From contig JAKQIY010000068.1 in assembly GCA_029561455.1 (NCBI GenBank), positions 372,001 through 436,000 of the forward strand: a DNA stretch of 64,000 bases, given 5' to 3'. How positions within the stretch are numbered: position 1 is the first letter of the stretch; each line of letters starts with the position of its first letter. The notes under the pieces were generated by a model. It was not told the DNA's origin. It worked only from the letters and a program-made list of their open reading frames with translations, and did not search any database. Of the stretch, positions 9,245 through 18,198 are shown one piece after another. The translations under genes and the position numbers were made by a program. Source of the DNA: a bacterium. GTDB lineage: Bacteria; Zhuqueibacterota; Zhuqueibacteria; Residuimicrobiales; Krinioviventaceae.

Positions 9245-9655
9245 ATGGCAAGCTACAAAATCAGTGATATTGAAGGAATTGGCGGGAAATATGCGGAAAA
9301 GCTGAAAACTGCCGGCGTTAAAAGCGTCAATGCTTTGCTGGAAAAAGGCGCTACAAAAAAAGGACGCAAGGACCTGGCAGAAAAAACTGGTATTGATGAA
9401 ACACTGTTATTGAAATGGGTAAATATGGCCGATTTATACCGGGTAAAGGGTATTGGTAGTGAATACTCTGAACTTCTGGAAAGAAGTGGCGTCGATACGG
9501 TAAAAGAGTTAAAAAACCGTAAAGCCGATAATTTACTGGCAAAAATGCTAGAGGTCAACGAACAAAAAAAGCTGGTGCGTCAGGCGCCAGGGTTAAAAAC
9601 TGTGGAAAAGTGGATTGATGAAGCGAAAAAGCTTGAACCCAAAGTAACCTATTAA
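9245..9655 (+). CDS. DUF4332 helix-hairpin-helix-like protein
   Basis: A 136-residue soluble protein starting at ATG 9245 behind a strong AGGAGG. Two tandem repeats each contain a helix-hairpin-helix-like GIG turn (ISDIEGIGGKYAEKLKTAG and YRVKGIGSEYSELLERSG), the hallmark of DUF4332. The family is related to HhH DNA-binding folds but its function is unknown. The longer frame from 9161 has no RBS and adds unrelated residues. First gene of a colinear group with a Kbp-like protein, a DUF937 protein and HtpX, which hints at a stress or osmotic role by association only. Confidence 0.85.
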   Translation: MASYKISDIEGIGGKYAEKLKTAGVKSVNALLEKGATKKGRKDLAEKTGIDETLLLKWVNMADLYRVKGIGSEYSELLERSGVDTVKELKNRKADNLLAKMLEVNEQKKLVRQAPGLKTVEKWIDEAKKLEPKVTY

Positions 9656-9725
9656 GCATCATGTTCATATTGAACACCGGGATAGCCGGTAATCAAAGAA
9701 ATATATTATTCAAGGAGGAAAATCA

Positions 9726-10166
9726 ATGGGTCTGTTTAGTTTTATGAAAGATGTCGGCGCCAATTTGTTTGGCAAAGGGAAAAAAGAATCCGAAGAAATA
9801 AAAAAGTTGCTGCAAGCCGAACTGGGCGCTCACATAACCGGTTTGGAAGTAGAATTTAAAGATGAAATAGTAACACTTGCCGGTAATTGCGATACCCTGG
9901 CCACCAAGGAAAAAGCCGTTCTTTTAGCAGGTAATATTAAAGGCGTTGCCAGCGTTAACGGCGACAAGTTGTTATCTCCCCCTGCACCGCCCAAAGAAGA
10001 AACTGAATTCTATACCATCAAACCCGGCGACACGCTATCGAAAATCGCTAAAAAATATTATGGCAATGCCATGAAATATCCGGTAATATTTGAAGCAAAC
10101 CGTGAAGTTATAAAAAATGCCGACCTCATCTATCCGGGCCAGCAAATCCGTATCCCCAAAATATGA
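9726..10166 (+). CDS. kbp: BON-LysM potassium-binding protein Kbp/YgaU-like
   Basis: A 146-residue protein starting MGLFSFMKDVGANLF, with a BON domain (about residues 22-85, LVGNIKGVASV-type end) and a C-terminal LysM domain (YTIKPGDTLSKIAKKYYGN to YPGQQIRIP). Length, domain order and the MGLF start match Escherichia coli Kbp (YgaU, 149 residues), a cytoplasmic K+-binding protein induced under osmotic stress. No signal peptide is visible, in keeping with a cytoplasmic location despite the LysM. A GGAGG sits upstream of the ATG. Second gene in a four-gene row. Confidence 0.9.
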   Translation: MGLFSFMKDVGANLFGKGKKESEEIKKLLQAELGAHITGLEVEFKDEIVTLAGNCDTLATKEKAVLLAGNIKGVASVNGDKLLSPPAPPKEETEFYTIKPGDTLSKIAKKYYGNAMKYPVIFEANREVIKNADLIYPGQQIRIPKI

Positions 10167-10227
10167 TCAGATACGGTACTTATGAATGTATAAAACGAAT
10201 ATAAACATATATTAAAAAGGATGTACA

Positions 10228-10812
10228 ATGGCTACTTTTATCGATGAATTTATGAAAACAATGGGCCCGCAGGTGGGTAAACAAATGGCAGCGACTCTAG
10301 GAATTAATAAAAATACTGCCATGCAGATATTACCCCAGGTCGCGCCGCTGATTTTAGGAGGCCTGAAAAACCAGATGCAAAATTACGGCGGTGAAGCACG
10401 GGTTGATCACATATTAAATAAATATGGCAGCGCCAGTGTTTTGGACAATATCGGTGGCTTGTTCTCACAAAAAGCCACACAAAGCAATCCCGATCCCCGT
10501 TTGGGCGGATTATTAGGTGAATCCGGAGTGCAAGCGGCCAATTTACTGGCAAAACAGTTTAATTTGAATCAAAACACAGCTATGCAAATTATTCCCATGC
10601 TGGCGCCAGTCATTTTGGGTGCGCTGACAAAAAAACGCGATGTGGGCGGCGCAGGTTCCAGTGGTATAGCTGCACTGCTCGATCAGGACGGCGACGGCAG
10701 CATTTTAGATGATGTCGCCGGTTTTCTGATGAGTGGTTTGGCAGGTTCAGGTGGACAAAAAAGCAGCCCACTGGGCAGCTTACTGGGCGGATTATTCGGC
10801 AAACGAAGGTAA
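10228..10812 (+). CDS. DUF937 (YidB-like) protein
   Basis: A 194-residue protein with two repeats of the DUF937 type: MGPQVGKQMAATLGINKNTAMQI followed by LPQVAPLILGGL, and AKQFNLNQNTAMQIIPMLAPVILGAL. The C terminus is Gly/Ser-rich and contains DQDGDGSILDD, a loop resembling EF-hand or dockerin-like calcium loops, ending GSLLGGLFGKRR. Function unknown; YidB-like proteins are small and often sit with stress genes. Placed between kbp and htpX with short gaps, likely the same transcript. Confidence 0.85.
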   Translation: MATFIDEFMKTMGPQVGKQMAATLGINKNTAMQILPQVAPLILGGLKNQMQNYGGEARVDHILNKYGSASVLDNIGGLFSQKATQSNPDPRLGGLLGESGVQAANLLAKQFNLNQNTAMQIIPMLAPVILGALTKKRDVGGAGSSGIAALLDQDGDGSILDDVAGFLMSGLAGSGGQKSSPLGSLLGGLFGKRR

Positions 10813-10836
10813 TCATTCTATTATGAGGATATTCAG

Positions 10837-11655
10837 ATGACGAGTAATTTTCGAACCTTTTTTTTCATGACGGTTCTGACTGTTCTGTTTGTCTGGATCG
10901 GCAGTGTTTTGGGCGGGCAACAAGGGGCAATAATTGCCTTTATTGCTTCGGCTGTAATGAATTTCTGGGCGTACTGGTTCAGTGATAAAATGGTGCTGAG
11001 CCAATACCGCGCTCAGGAAGCATCGCCGGACAGCAGATTGTACCGGATGGTTGCCGGTCTGGCGCAAAATGCCAAAATGCCAATGCCCAAAGTTTATACG
11101 ATCCCGGATAACAGCCCCAATGCGTTTGCTACCGGACGAAACCCCAACCATGCAGCAGTATGCGCTACCGACGGTTTAATGAACTTGCTGAGCGATGATG
11201 AATTATCCGGCGTTATGGCGCATGAACTTGCTCATGTCAAGAATCGCGATATTTTAACCAGTTCCATAGCCGCCACGCTGGCCGGGGCTATTTCTATGCT
11301 GGGACAATTTGCCAGGGTTTCTTCAGGCAGCGCCCGTTCCCGGCAAAATCCTGTACTTATGTTATTCATTTTAGTTGGAGCGCCGTTAGCAGCCGTTATG
11401 ATCCGCATGCTCATATCCCGCATCCGTGAATATGCGGCCGATAATGGCGGCGCCCAAATTTCCGGCAAACCGCTTTCACTGGCCAGCGCTCTCAACAAAT
11501 TACAATTGGGAGTTCAACGTGTCCCCATTGAAAGAGGCAATCCGGCGCATTCACAAATGTTCATAGTCAATCCCTTTCTGGGCGGGTTACAAAAGTTATT
11601 CTCTACTCACCCACCCATCGAGGAGCGAATAAAAAGATTACAAGCAATGGCATAA
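10837..11655 (+). CDS. htpX: Membrane zinc metalloprotease HtpX (M48 family)
   Basis: A 272-residue M48 peptidase. Two N-terminal transmembrane segments (about 8-25 and 29-48) precede the catalytic motif HELAHVKNRD (zinc ligands His129 and His133, catalytic Glu130), a further hydrophobic pair (about 145-162 and 172-192), and the third ligand Glu199 in REYAADNGG. HtpX degrades misfolded membrane proteins in the inner membrane. Its 25-bp spacing from the DUF937 gene and the terminator just after it mark the end of the operon. Confidence 0.93.
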   Translation: MTSNFRTFFFMTVLTVLFVWIGSVLGGQQGAIIAFIASAVMNFWAYWFSDKMVLSQYRAQEASPDSRLYRMVAGLAQNAKMPMPKVYTIPDNSPNAFATGRNPNHAAVCATDGLMNLLSDDELSGVMAHELAHVKNRDILTSSIAATLAGAISMLGQFARVSSGSARSRQNPVLMLFILVGAPLAAVMIRMLISRIREYAADNGGAQISGKPLSLASALNKLQLGVQRVPIERGNPAHSQMFIVNPFLGGLQKLFSTHPPIEERIKRLQAMA

Positions 11656-11670
11656 CAAGAATTAACAAAA

Positions 11671-11695
11671 AAGCCTGAATACAAAATTCAGGCTT
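11671..11695. terminator. Bidirectional rho-independent terminator after htpX
   Basis: A 10-bp stem, aagcctgaat paired with attcaggctt, encloses a 5-nt loop and is followed by a T run to 11699, with an A run on the other side. It lies 15 bp after the htpX stop and just beyond the end of the convergent HerA-like gene, so it can serve both. Confidence 0.88.
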
Positions 11696-11717
11696 TTTTA
11701 TTTACATTTGTGTTGGC

Positions 11718-14126
11718 TCAGGCGAGCTGCGTTGTATTTCCCGGCAAATACCAATGGGGAACCCATAAAAAAGTAAGCAACTGGATTTGAATGGCGGTCT
11801 TTTGCGGCCGAACCGTAATACTTGCCAATTCCTCAAGTTGGGGATCGAATTTAATCGCCGCAGCATCAACTTCTTCCTTGAACCTGTTCTGTAAATCGTC
11901 AAGTTCTTGTTGCAAAATTTCAAGATTTTCCCTGGCGCGCCCGACGTCGGCAGCCTCTTTTTGCGTGCGGCTGGCATTACGCATAGCGGTTCCGGCCCGG
12001 TTCAGGGTAGTACGGTTCACCGCTTTCCTCCCCAGAAATGCTCCTAAAATGGTCGTGCCGATAGAAATTGCAGTTTGCACTTTTTGTTGCGAAGCCTGGT
12101 GCGATTCACGGGCAATGCGATCTTCAGCAGTGCGTATCTTACTTTCCAGGGCGCTGATCCGCGAGGCATATTTATCTCGTAATTTTGTAGTCCATTCATC
12201 GCGGTTTTCACGGGCCAGTTGCGACAGGCGAATGCGAAAATCACGTTCCGGTTCACCGGCGTTCGAGATAACTTTTAAGGAAGGACTTTTAAAAAGAATA
12301 CATTTCTGCGAACGATACAAATAGTCCTGAAAATCGGCGGACCAGTTTTTGTAACTGGCTTTATTGCCGGCCGGTTGGGGCAGTTCGGCAAACCTGGCCT
12401 CTCCCTCGCTTTGTACAAGTAATTCGGTCTCAATAACATCGGTAGATATTGCCAGTTCCCAATTCACAGCAATTGGGCCGGCGGTTATTGGAACGATCAT
12501 TTTTAAATTTTCCTTTTGATCGACGCCTTTGCTATTATCAAAAAAATGCACCAGGGCGCTGCCATATAAATATGGCTGGTAAAATAATTCTGCCCCTGCC
12601 GGCTTTATACTGCGCACCGGCATGAAAAATTGCGTAATGTCCGGCGGCAACACCGGAGGCTGACTGGATTTGGCGGTAACCCCAACATGAGGTTTTACCG
12701 ATTCGGCAGGTTTTAATGTTTCTTTACCGGTTTGGTTCAATACTTTGATTTGTGCACGGGTTAATGGCCCGGCCAGATAAGACATAGCCCAGCGGGTTTC
12801 AAAAACTACCGGACTTTTTTCATGCACATTATGCAGTAAAAAAATTCTTTTTCCCAAACCGGTTATGATTTGTTCCAACTGTTTTCGGTCCAGAGATGGG
12901 CTATCGAGACCGGAAAGGCCATCCAGAATTCTGTCACGGTCACGGTCGGTTTGCAATCGACCGATGAGCCAGGTGCCGGTGTTGGATAATCCTTTATAAT
13001 CCAGGTCCACCGGATTCTGCGTGGCCAAAACAATACCCAGTCCAAAGGCGCGCGCCTGTTTTAACAAGGTTAACAACGGCTTTTTGGAGGGCGGATTGCT
13101 AATTGGCGGCATATAGCCAAACAACTCGTCGATATATAATAAAGCGCGCAGACTTGTAGTGCCCGATTGAGTCCGCATCCAGCCAATCACCTGGTTCAAT
13201 AGCATAGAGACAAAAAACATCCGTTCGGCATCGGCAAGGTGGGCGATATAAAAAATGGATATCCTGGGTTTACCCGCTTCGTTGTATAACAAGCGGCTCA
13301 CATCGAGCGCTTCGCCTTCCAGCCAGCTTTGAAATGCCGGGGCGGCAAGCAGATTATTCAGCGCCATGGCCAGTTCAAACCGCTCTTTTGGTGGATAAAA
13401 AGATTCCAGTTCAAAAACCCCGATTTTAGTAAAGGGTGGATTTTGCACCGCCTGGATCAAAGAGGACAGGTCTAGGTCTTTATTTTGAATCCAGAAATGG
13501 CTGAGAATATTGGATAACAATATATGCTCACGGCTTTTCAGTGGATCGGCGTCAATGCCCATTAAACCCAGTAAACTGGTGGCGGTATTGGCAATTCGTT
13601 CCGAGAAAATATCACTATCATCAATAACCGGCTGTGGCGGCGCGGCAAACGATTTGAGTATGGAAATCTGCCGCCCCGAGGTGCTGCCCGGAGTAAAGAT
13701 GCTTAGCTCAGCAGACTCTTTAAATTTGCGGATACGACCGGCATCCTGACCCCATTTACCCAATCCATTTTTCCACAGTTCGGCTTGCTGTGCGGCATAG
13801 GCATCTACAGTTAAACCGGCCTTACGTGCTTCATCCTGGTTTACCCAGGGAGTAAATTCCGCCGGGGACAATTCCGGAAAACTCAACGCCAGGTTGGTCA
13901 TATCGCCTTTGGGATCAATAATGAGCGCCGGAATACCGTCAATAGCCGCTTCTTCCAATAGTGAAATACACAACCCGGTTTTGCCGCTGCCGGTCATTCC
14001 CACGCAAACAGCGTGAGTGGTCAGGTCCTGGGAATCATATAATAACAGGCTATCGGTGCTTTTTTTATTTTCATGATCGAAAATACGGCCCAGGTAAAAG
14101 GAACCGAGTTTTTCAAAATCTTCCAT
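11718..14126 (-). CDS. HerA-like (DUF87/FtsK-HerA superfamily) ATPase, 802 residues
   Basis: Residues 24-80 carry a HerA-type ATPase core with Walker A GMTGSGKTG (43-51) and IDPKGD. Walker B is ALLYIDELFGYMPP (Asp333, Glu334), followed by sensor LATQNPVDLDYKGLSNTGTW and an arginine-rich GRLQTDRDRDRIL. The C-terminal third has a mixed beta region, then a long coiled coil with a glycine-rich insertion (TAISIGTTILGAFLGRKAVN) and a closing FLWVPHW strand. HerA relatives are hexameric DNA translocases, usually with the NurA nuclease or with SIR2/defence partners; here no nuclease gene is adjacent. Longer than classic HerA (about 500-600). Possibly a membrane-remodelling, DNA-motor or defence ATPase; function not assignable. 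Confidence 0.85.
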   Translation of the reverse strand: MEDFEKLGSFYLGRIFDHENKKSTDSLLLYDSQDLTTHAVCVGMTGSGKTGLCISLLEEAAIDGIPALIIDPKGDMTNLALSFPELSPAEFTPWVNQDEARKAGLTVDAYAAQQAELWKNGLGKWGQDAGRIRKFKESAELSIFTPGSTSGRQISILKSFAAPPQPVIDDSDIFSERIANTATSLLGLMGIDADPLKSREHILLSNILSHFWIQNKDLDLSSLIQAVQNPPFTKIGVFELESFYPPKERFELAMALNNLLAAPAFQSWLEGEALDVSRLLYNEAGKPRISIFYIAHLADAERMFFVSMLLNQVIGWMRTQSGTTSLRALLYIDELFGYMPPISNPPSKKPLLTLLKQARAFGLGIVLATQNPVDLDYKGLSNTGTWLIGRLQTDRDRDRILDGLSGLDSPSLDRKQLEQIITGLGKRIFLLHNVHEKSPVVFETRWAMSYLAGPLTRAQIKVLNQTGKETLKPAESVKPHVGVTAKSSQPPVLPPDITQFFMPVRSIKPAGAELFYQPYLYGSALVHFFDNSKGVDQKENLKMIVPITAGPIAVNWELAISTDVIETELLVQSEGEARFAELPQPAGNKASYKNWSADFQDYLYRSQKCILFKSPSLKVISNAGEPERDFRIRLSQLARENRDEWTTKLRDKYASRISALESKIRTAEDRIARESHQASQQKVQTAISIGTTILGAFLGRKAVNRTTLNRAGTAMRNASRTQKEAADVGRARENLEILQQELDDLQNRFKEEVDAAAIKFDPQLEELASITVRPQKTAIQIQLLTFLWVPHWYLPGNTTQLA

Positions 14127-14244
14127 GCTGGCCTCCTGGATAAATTATGGAATTAAAAAATTTCGTTAAAATCAATATCTAAAAAAAGTGTAGTCTAGAA
14201 AACTATACATTTAAAATAACATTCCCGGATTACAATATCAATAA

Positions 14245-14280
14245 AAAAGCGGTGGACCGATCAGTTGTCACACCGCTTTT
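14245..14280. terminator. Rho-independent terminator after galK
   Basis: Arms aaaagcggtg (14245-14254) and caccgctttt (14271-14280) form a 10-bp stem with a 16-nt loop. An A run on the left becomes the U tract when read leftwards, 25 bp after the galK stop, so galK transcripts should end here. Confidence 0.8.
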
Positions 14281-14305
14281 ATATAGAATTTTATTATAAC
14301 TGTAA

Positions 14306-15457
14306 CTAGTTCAATTCATGAGCGCCCTGGGCTGCTGCAGAAATATATATTTTAGCTTCAGTCCCGGTTGTTTTTTTATAGTGCGAATAGATGAGCTCAC
14401 AGACATGACCGACTTTATCTTTATCCACCAAATTAACCGTGCAGCCGCCAAATCCGCCTCCGGTCATGCGGGCGCCCAGTACGCCTGGAATTTTCCTGGC
14501 GATATTGACCATGATATCCAGTTCGCGGCAACTGACCTGGTAATCATCGCGCAGGCTGTCATGCGAGGCATTCATTAACTCGCCAAAGCGTTTCAAATCA
14601 TTTTTTTGCAATGCGTCAATAGATTCGACAGTTCGCTCATTTTCCGAAATAACATGCCGGCAGCGTTTTTGAACAATTAGCGGCAGTGTTTCCTGCAGTG
14701 GTGAAAATTTATCCATCGACACATCACGCAGCGCCTTGATCGGCCCCAAAGCGCTACTCAATAGTTTTACACCGGCTTCACATTCGGCCCTGCGTTTGTT
14801 ATACTCCGAAGCGGCCAGTTCGTGTTTGACCATGGTATTGCAGATTACGATACGAATTTTATCCGCAGGCAGGGGCACCTGTTGAAAAGTCAGGTTGCGG
14901 CAATCCAGGAACAAAGCTTTATCTTTTTCGCCATGAATTGAGATAAACTGATCCATTATTCCGCAATTCATGCCGACAAATTTGTTTTCAGCCCGTTGAC
15001 CCAGTTTGGCCAGCCGGATGTTATCCATTTTTGCGTTCACAGTGCTGAGTAATGCTAATGCACAAGATATTTCTAGAGCCGCCGATGAACTCAATCCGGC
15101 GCCAACTGGTACTTCGCTTTCAATATGCATATCAGCGCCGGTCAGTTTAAAGCCTTCATCTTCCAGCATTTTGACAATGCCTACCGGATAGTCGCTCCAG
15201 TTATTGCGCTTTTGCATTTTCTCATCCAGAGGAATCGATAAGGCTTCTTTCATATTTTCGGACCAGATAGAGAGCATACGGTCTTTACGCGGTATTATAG
15301 CAACCGCTGTATAATTTTCCAAAGCCATTGGAAAAACAAAACCGTCGTTATAATCCGTATGCTCGCCAATCAAATTAACTCGGCCGGGCGCTCGAAAAAT
15401 ACGTGGTATACCTTTAAAATGCTTATTAAAATTCTTGATGATTAAATTACGATCCAT
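14306..15457 (-). CDS. galK: Galactokinase
   Basis: A 383-residue GHMP kinase that phosphorylates galactose to galactose-1-phosphate in the Leloir pathway. The galactokinase signature RAPGRVNLIGEHTDY is at 22-36, the ATP-binding PVGAGLSSSAALE at 117-129, the catalytic Asp169 in GIMDQF, and the C-terminal GHMP motif is TGGGFGGCTVNL. Length matches bacterial GalK. It directly follows the vSGLT-like symporter gene on the same strand (72-bp gap), so uptake and phosphorylation of galactose are probably co-transcribed. No galT or galE is in the window. Confidence 0.97.
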   Translation of the reverse strand: MDRNLIIKNFNKHFKGIPRIFRAPGRVNLIGEHTDYNDGFVFPMALENYTAVAIIPRKDRMLSIWSENMKEALSIPLDEKMQKRNNWSDYPVGIVKMLEDEGFKLTGADMHIESEVPVGAGLSSSAALEISCALALLSTVNAKMDNIRLAKLGQRAENKFVGMNCGIMDQFISIHGEKDKALFLDCRNLTFQQVPLPADKIRIVICNTMVKHELAASEYNKRRAECEAGVKLLSSALGPIKALRDVSMDKFSPLQETLPLIVQKRCRHVISENERTVESIDALQKNDLKRFGELMNASHDSLRDDYQVSCRELDIMVNIARKIPGVLGARMTGGGFGGCTVNLVDKDKVGHVCELIYSHYKKTTGTEAKIYISAAAQGAHELN

Positions 15458-15529
15458 TATTTCCTCAATACACCAAATAATTAATTGATATTATTCAACA
15501 AAGTAACTATAATTAAAGTAATAAAGATG

Positions 15530-17167
15530 TTACCAGAACAGTGCATATAATACCACCAATATTATCAAAATGGCATAAGCGCTGATATTAAAAACTGAAT
15601 CAGTTTTAAACATTTTCGACGGCAAAGAGATAGCTTTGGCATCATCATCTTCTTTAGAGGTTACCAAGCTTACACCGGCAATGATTGCCATTGTAATAAT
15701 CAGCGTATAAAACATTTGATCCATAAAAGGTAATGCAAGTGCAGGGGTTTTCAACAAAAAGGCGACCAGGATCGAAAGTAACACGCCAACAATTGCACCT
15801 TTATTGGTGGCTTTTTTCCAGAACAAGCCCATTAAAAACACACCCAAAATACCAGGACTTACTAAACCGGTATACTCTTGAATATACTGGAACATTTGTT
15901 TGATATTACCCATGACCGGCGCCAAAAGTACAGCAATAACCAGCGCAACACCGGCGGCAAGTCTGCCCATACCGACTAGTTGTTTTTCAGTAGCATTCTT
16001 TTTAAAATAAGGTTTATAAATATCCAGGGTAAAAATGGTTGATGTTGAATTTAACATTGAAGCCAGAGAAGAAACAATAGCGGCAGTCAGAGCAGCCAAT
16101 ACCAGACCTTTTAAACCAATTGGAATAAACTTGCTAATTAACCAGGGATAAGCTTTATCATAATTTATTGTACCACTAGTTGTCAGGAATGATTCCTTTA
16201 CACCATCAATTATTGCAGTACCGGCAGGCTGTGTAAATAAAACAAATGCAACAATACCGGGTATAACCACAAAAAGTGGGATCAACAATTTTAAAAAAGC
16301 AGCAAAAGCAAGTCCACGTTGGGCTTCTTTTAAAGATTTAGCGGCAAGCGCGCGTTGAATAATATATTGGTTAAAACCCCAATAGTAAAGATTGGCAACC
16401 CACATACCGCCAATTAAAACGGCAATACCCGGAAGATTGGAAAATTGCGGGTTATCTTTTTTAAGAATCATGTGAAATTTATCGCCGGCAGTGTTTGCCA
16501 AATGATTAATACCGTTTGCTAGTCCACCATCAGGAGTTAAATGATTTAAGGCAAATATTGTAGTGATGACACCACCGATAATAAGTAAAGCAACTTGTAA
16601 TACATCTGTCCAGGCAACAGCGGACAAGCCGCCATATAAGGAATAAGCGGCAGCAATAAAGGCTAACCCTAAAATAGCATAAATTATTAAACTGCCATCA
16701 CCATTACCGATAATAGTATCAATCGCTTTTCCTCCCAAAAACAATACAGAGGTCAAATTGACAAATATAAAAAGAGCAACCCAAAAAACAGCCAAAATGG
16801 TTTTTAGATTTGTACTATAACGGGCTTCAATAAATTCCGGAATTGTATATAATTTTTTTTCAATAAAAACCGGAAGAAAAAATTTAGCAACGATAATCAG
16901 AGTAATTGCAGCCATCCACTCATAGCTGGCAATTGCCAAGCCAATGGCAAAGCCTGAACCTGCCATACCAATAAATTGTTCAGCCGATATATTGGCGGCA
17001 ATGAGCGATGAACCGATTGCCCACCAGGGCAGTGATTTGCTGGCCAGGAAATAATCCTGAGCATTCTTTTGATGGCCTTTTTTTTCTCGGGATACCCAGA
17101 GACCTAATCCGATTATAGTAATTAAATAGCAAGTAAATACTAAATAATCATAAATTGAAAAATTCAT
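15530..17167 (-). CDS. sglT: Sodium/galactose (glucose) cotransporter, vSGLT-like
   Basis: A 545-residue SSS-family symporter, close in length to Vibrio vSGLT (543). Residues known from the vSGLT structure to contact galactose appear in matching contexts: Gln64 (SAEQFIGMAG), Glu83 (ASYEW), Asn259 and the gate Tyr262 (ANLYYWGFNQY), Lys293 (FAAFLKLL) and Gln427 (MFQYIQEY). The correspondence is from memory of the published numbering, not an alignment. The sodium-site helix SSLASMLNSTSTIFT is intact. Upstream of galK in one transcription unit, which supports galactose as a substrate. Confidence 0.93.
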   Translation of the reverse strand: MNFSIYDYLVFTCYLITIIGLGLWVSREKKGHQKNAQDYFLASKSLPWWAIGSSLIAANISAEQFIGMAGSGFAIGLAIASYEWMAAITLIIVAKFFLPVFIEKKLYTIPEFIEARYSTNLKTILAVFWVALFIFVNLTSVLFLGGKAIDTIIGNGDGSLIIYAILGLAFIAAAYSLYGGLSAVAWTDVLQVALLIIGGVITTIFALNHLTPDGGLANGINHLANTAGDKFHMILKKDNPQFSNLPGIAVLIGGMWVANLYYWGFNQYIIQRALAAKSLKEAQRGLAFAAFLKLLIPLFVVIPGIVAFVLFTQPAGTAIIDGVKESFLTTSGTINYDKAYPWLISKFIPIGLKGLVLAALTAAIVSSLASMLNSTSTIFTLDIYKPYFKKNATEKQLVGMGRLAAGVALVIAVLLAPVMGNIKQMFQYIQEYTGLVSPGILGVFLMGLFWKKATNKGAIVGVLLSILVAFLLKTPALALPFMDQMFYTLIITMAIIAGVSLVTSKEDDDAKAISLPSKMFKTDSVFNISAYAILIILVVLYALFW

Positions 17168-17655
17168 TCAAGGCTCCTTTATATTTTTTATTGCCCGAAC
17201 ATTGATTTTTTTTAACAAAATAGTGATTTAAATTTTATGAAAATAATTAAAATATCATTACTAGTCAAGAAACATTTAGAAAATGAATAATGTTTGGAAT
17301 TTATAAACTGAATTCACACTTCGGGTTCAAATATCTTGTCCAATAATTTCACAAATTAGTCTTAAGGAAAAAAGAAGTTTTGGTTAGCAATCTTTTAATA
17401 ATTATGGCATAATTATTGATAATTATTAAGAGGAAGAATGTGAAAAGTGGTATTTATTTTTTAGTAAGTAATATGGCAAAAACCCACTCTAATAAAGCAG
17501 AAAAATAATTGTTGAATATAATGTCTGACTAATAATTGAATATAAATATCGCCAGATTTGTTCAAAAGTAATGGTATTCATCATAGAATAAAATATTATG
17601 GTTTAATTAAAAATTTATTGGTAAGTTTAAATATGTACCCAAGGTTTGTAAAAAG
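17168..17655. other. Divergent intergenic region between sglT and the YfiR-like gene
   Basis: A 488-bp AT-rich stretch without a gene. The main visible structure is an inverted repeat aataattat/ataattatt (17397-17405 and 17409-17417, spacer ggc), followed at once by another ataattatta. It could be an operator or a simple AT palindrome. Promoters for both directions should lie here but none is convincing. Confidence 0.4.
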
Positions 17656-18198
17656 ATGAGACGGCAAATAATATTATTATTGCTTTTTTGTAGTGTTCTT
17701 ATCGGCAATGCGATCAGTCAAATTAGCGAATATTCGGTCAAAGCAGTGTACCTGGAAAGGTTCACCCGTTTTATGCAATGGCCGTCAAATATTGCTTTGG
17801 AAGATACAACGCAAGAATTTATTCTGGGGGTTATAGGTGATAATCCTTTTGAAAATAAATTGGAAGAAATCTATACCGAACAAAAAATTAAAAATAAAAA
17901 AGTAAAACTTGTCTATTATCAAAATGTCTCGCAGATTGAAGAATGTCATTTACTATTTATTGCCCGCACTGATAATGATAAACTCTTTAAAATTCTCTCA
18001 TATTGCAGCAACAAACCAATATTAACAGTAAGCGATACAGGAGGATTTGGCGGTTATGGTGTTCACATTAACTTTTATATTAGCGATAACAAGGTAAAAT
18101 TTGAAATCAATGAAAAAGCATTACATAAAGCCGGACTCAAATGCAGCTATCTTTTATTGAAATCAGCGCGAATAATTAATCCGGTTGGAGGTTTTTGA
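17656..18198 (+). CDS. YfiR-like periplasmic protein (DUF4154)
   Basis: A 180-residue secreted protein: signal peptide (IILLLLFCSVLIGNAIS), then the DUF4154 pattern SEYSVKAVYLERFTRFMQWP, GVIGDNPF, CHLLFIAR, PILTVSDTGGFGGYG and a final KSARIINPVG. YfiR-type proteins are periplasmic partners that repress or modulate an inner-membrane signalling protein (in Pseudomonas, the cyclase YfiN). Here the next gene begins on the last base of this one and encodes a CHASE8/HAMP sensor kinase, the type of domain YfiR binds, so the pair probably forms one periplasmic sensing unit. Note a kinase, not a cyclase, as output. Confidence 0.87.
   Translation: MRRQIILLLLFCSVLIGNAISQISEYSVKAVYLERFTRFMQWPSNIALEDTTQEFILGVIGDNPFENKLEEIYTEQKIKNKKVKLVYYQNVSQIEECHLLFIARTDNDKLFKILSYCSNKPILTVSDTGGFGGYGVHINFYISDNKVKFEINEKALHKAGLKCSYLLLKSARIINPVGGF

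Noticed and set aside
11791-12324. 177-codon plus-strand frame
   Set aside because: Lies antisense inside the HerA-like gene, rich in Ser/Arg/Cys as expected for a shadow frame.
11718-14126. HerA-NurA DNA-repair pair
   Set aside because: No NurA-like nuclease gene lies on either side; neighbours are htpX and galK.
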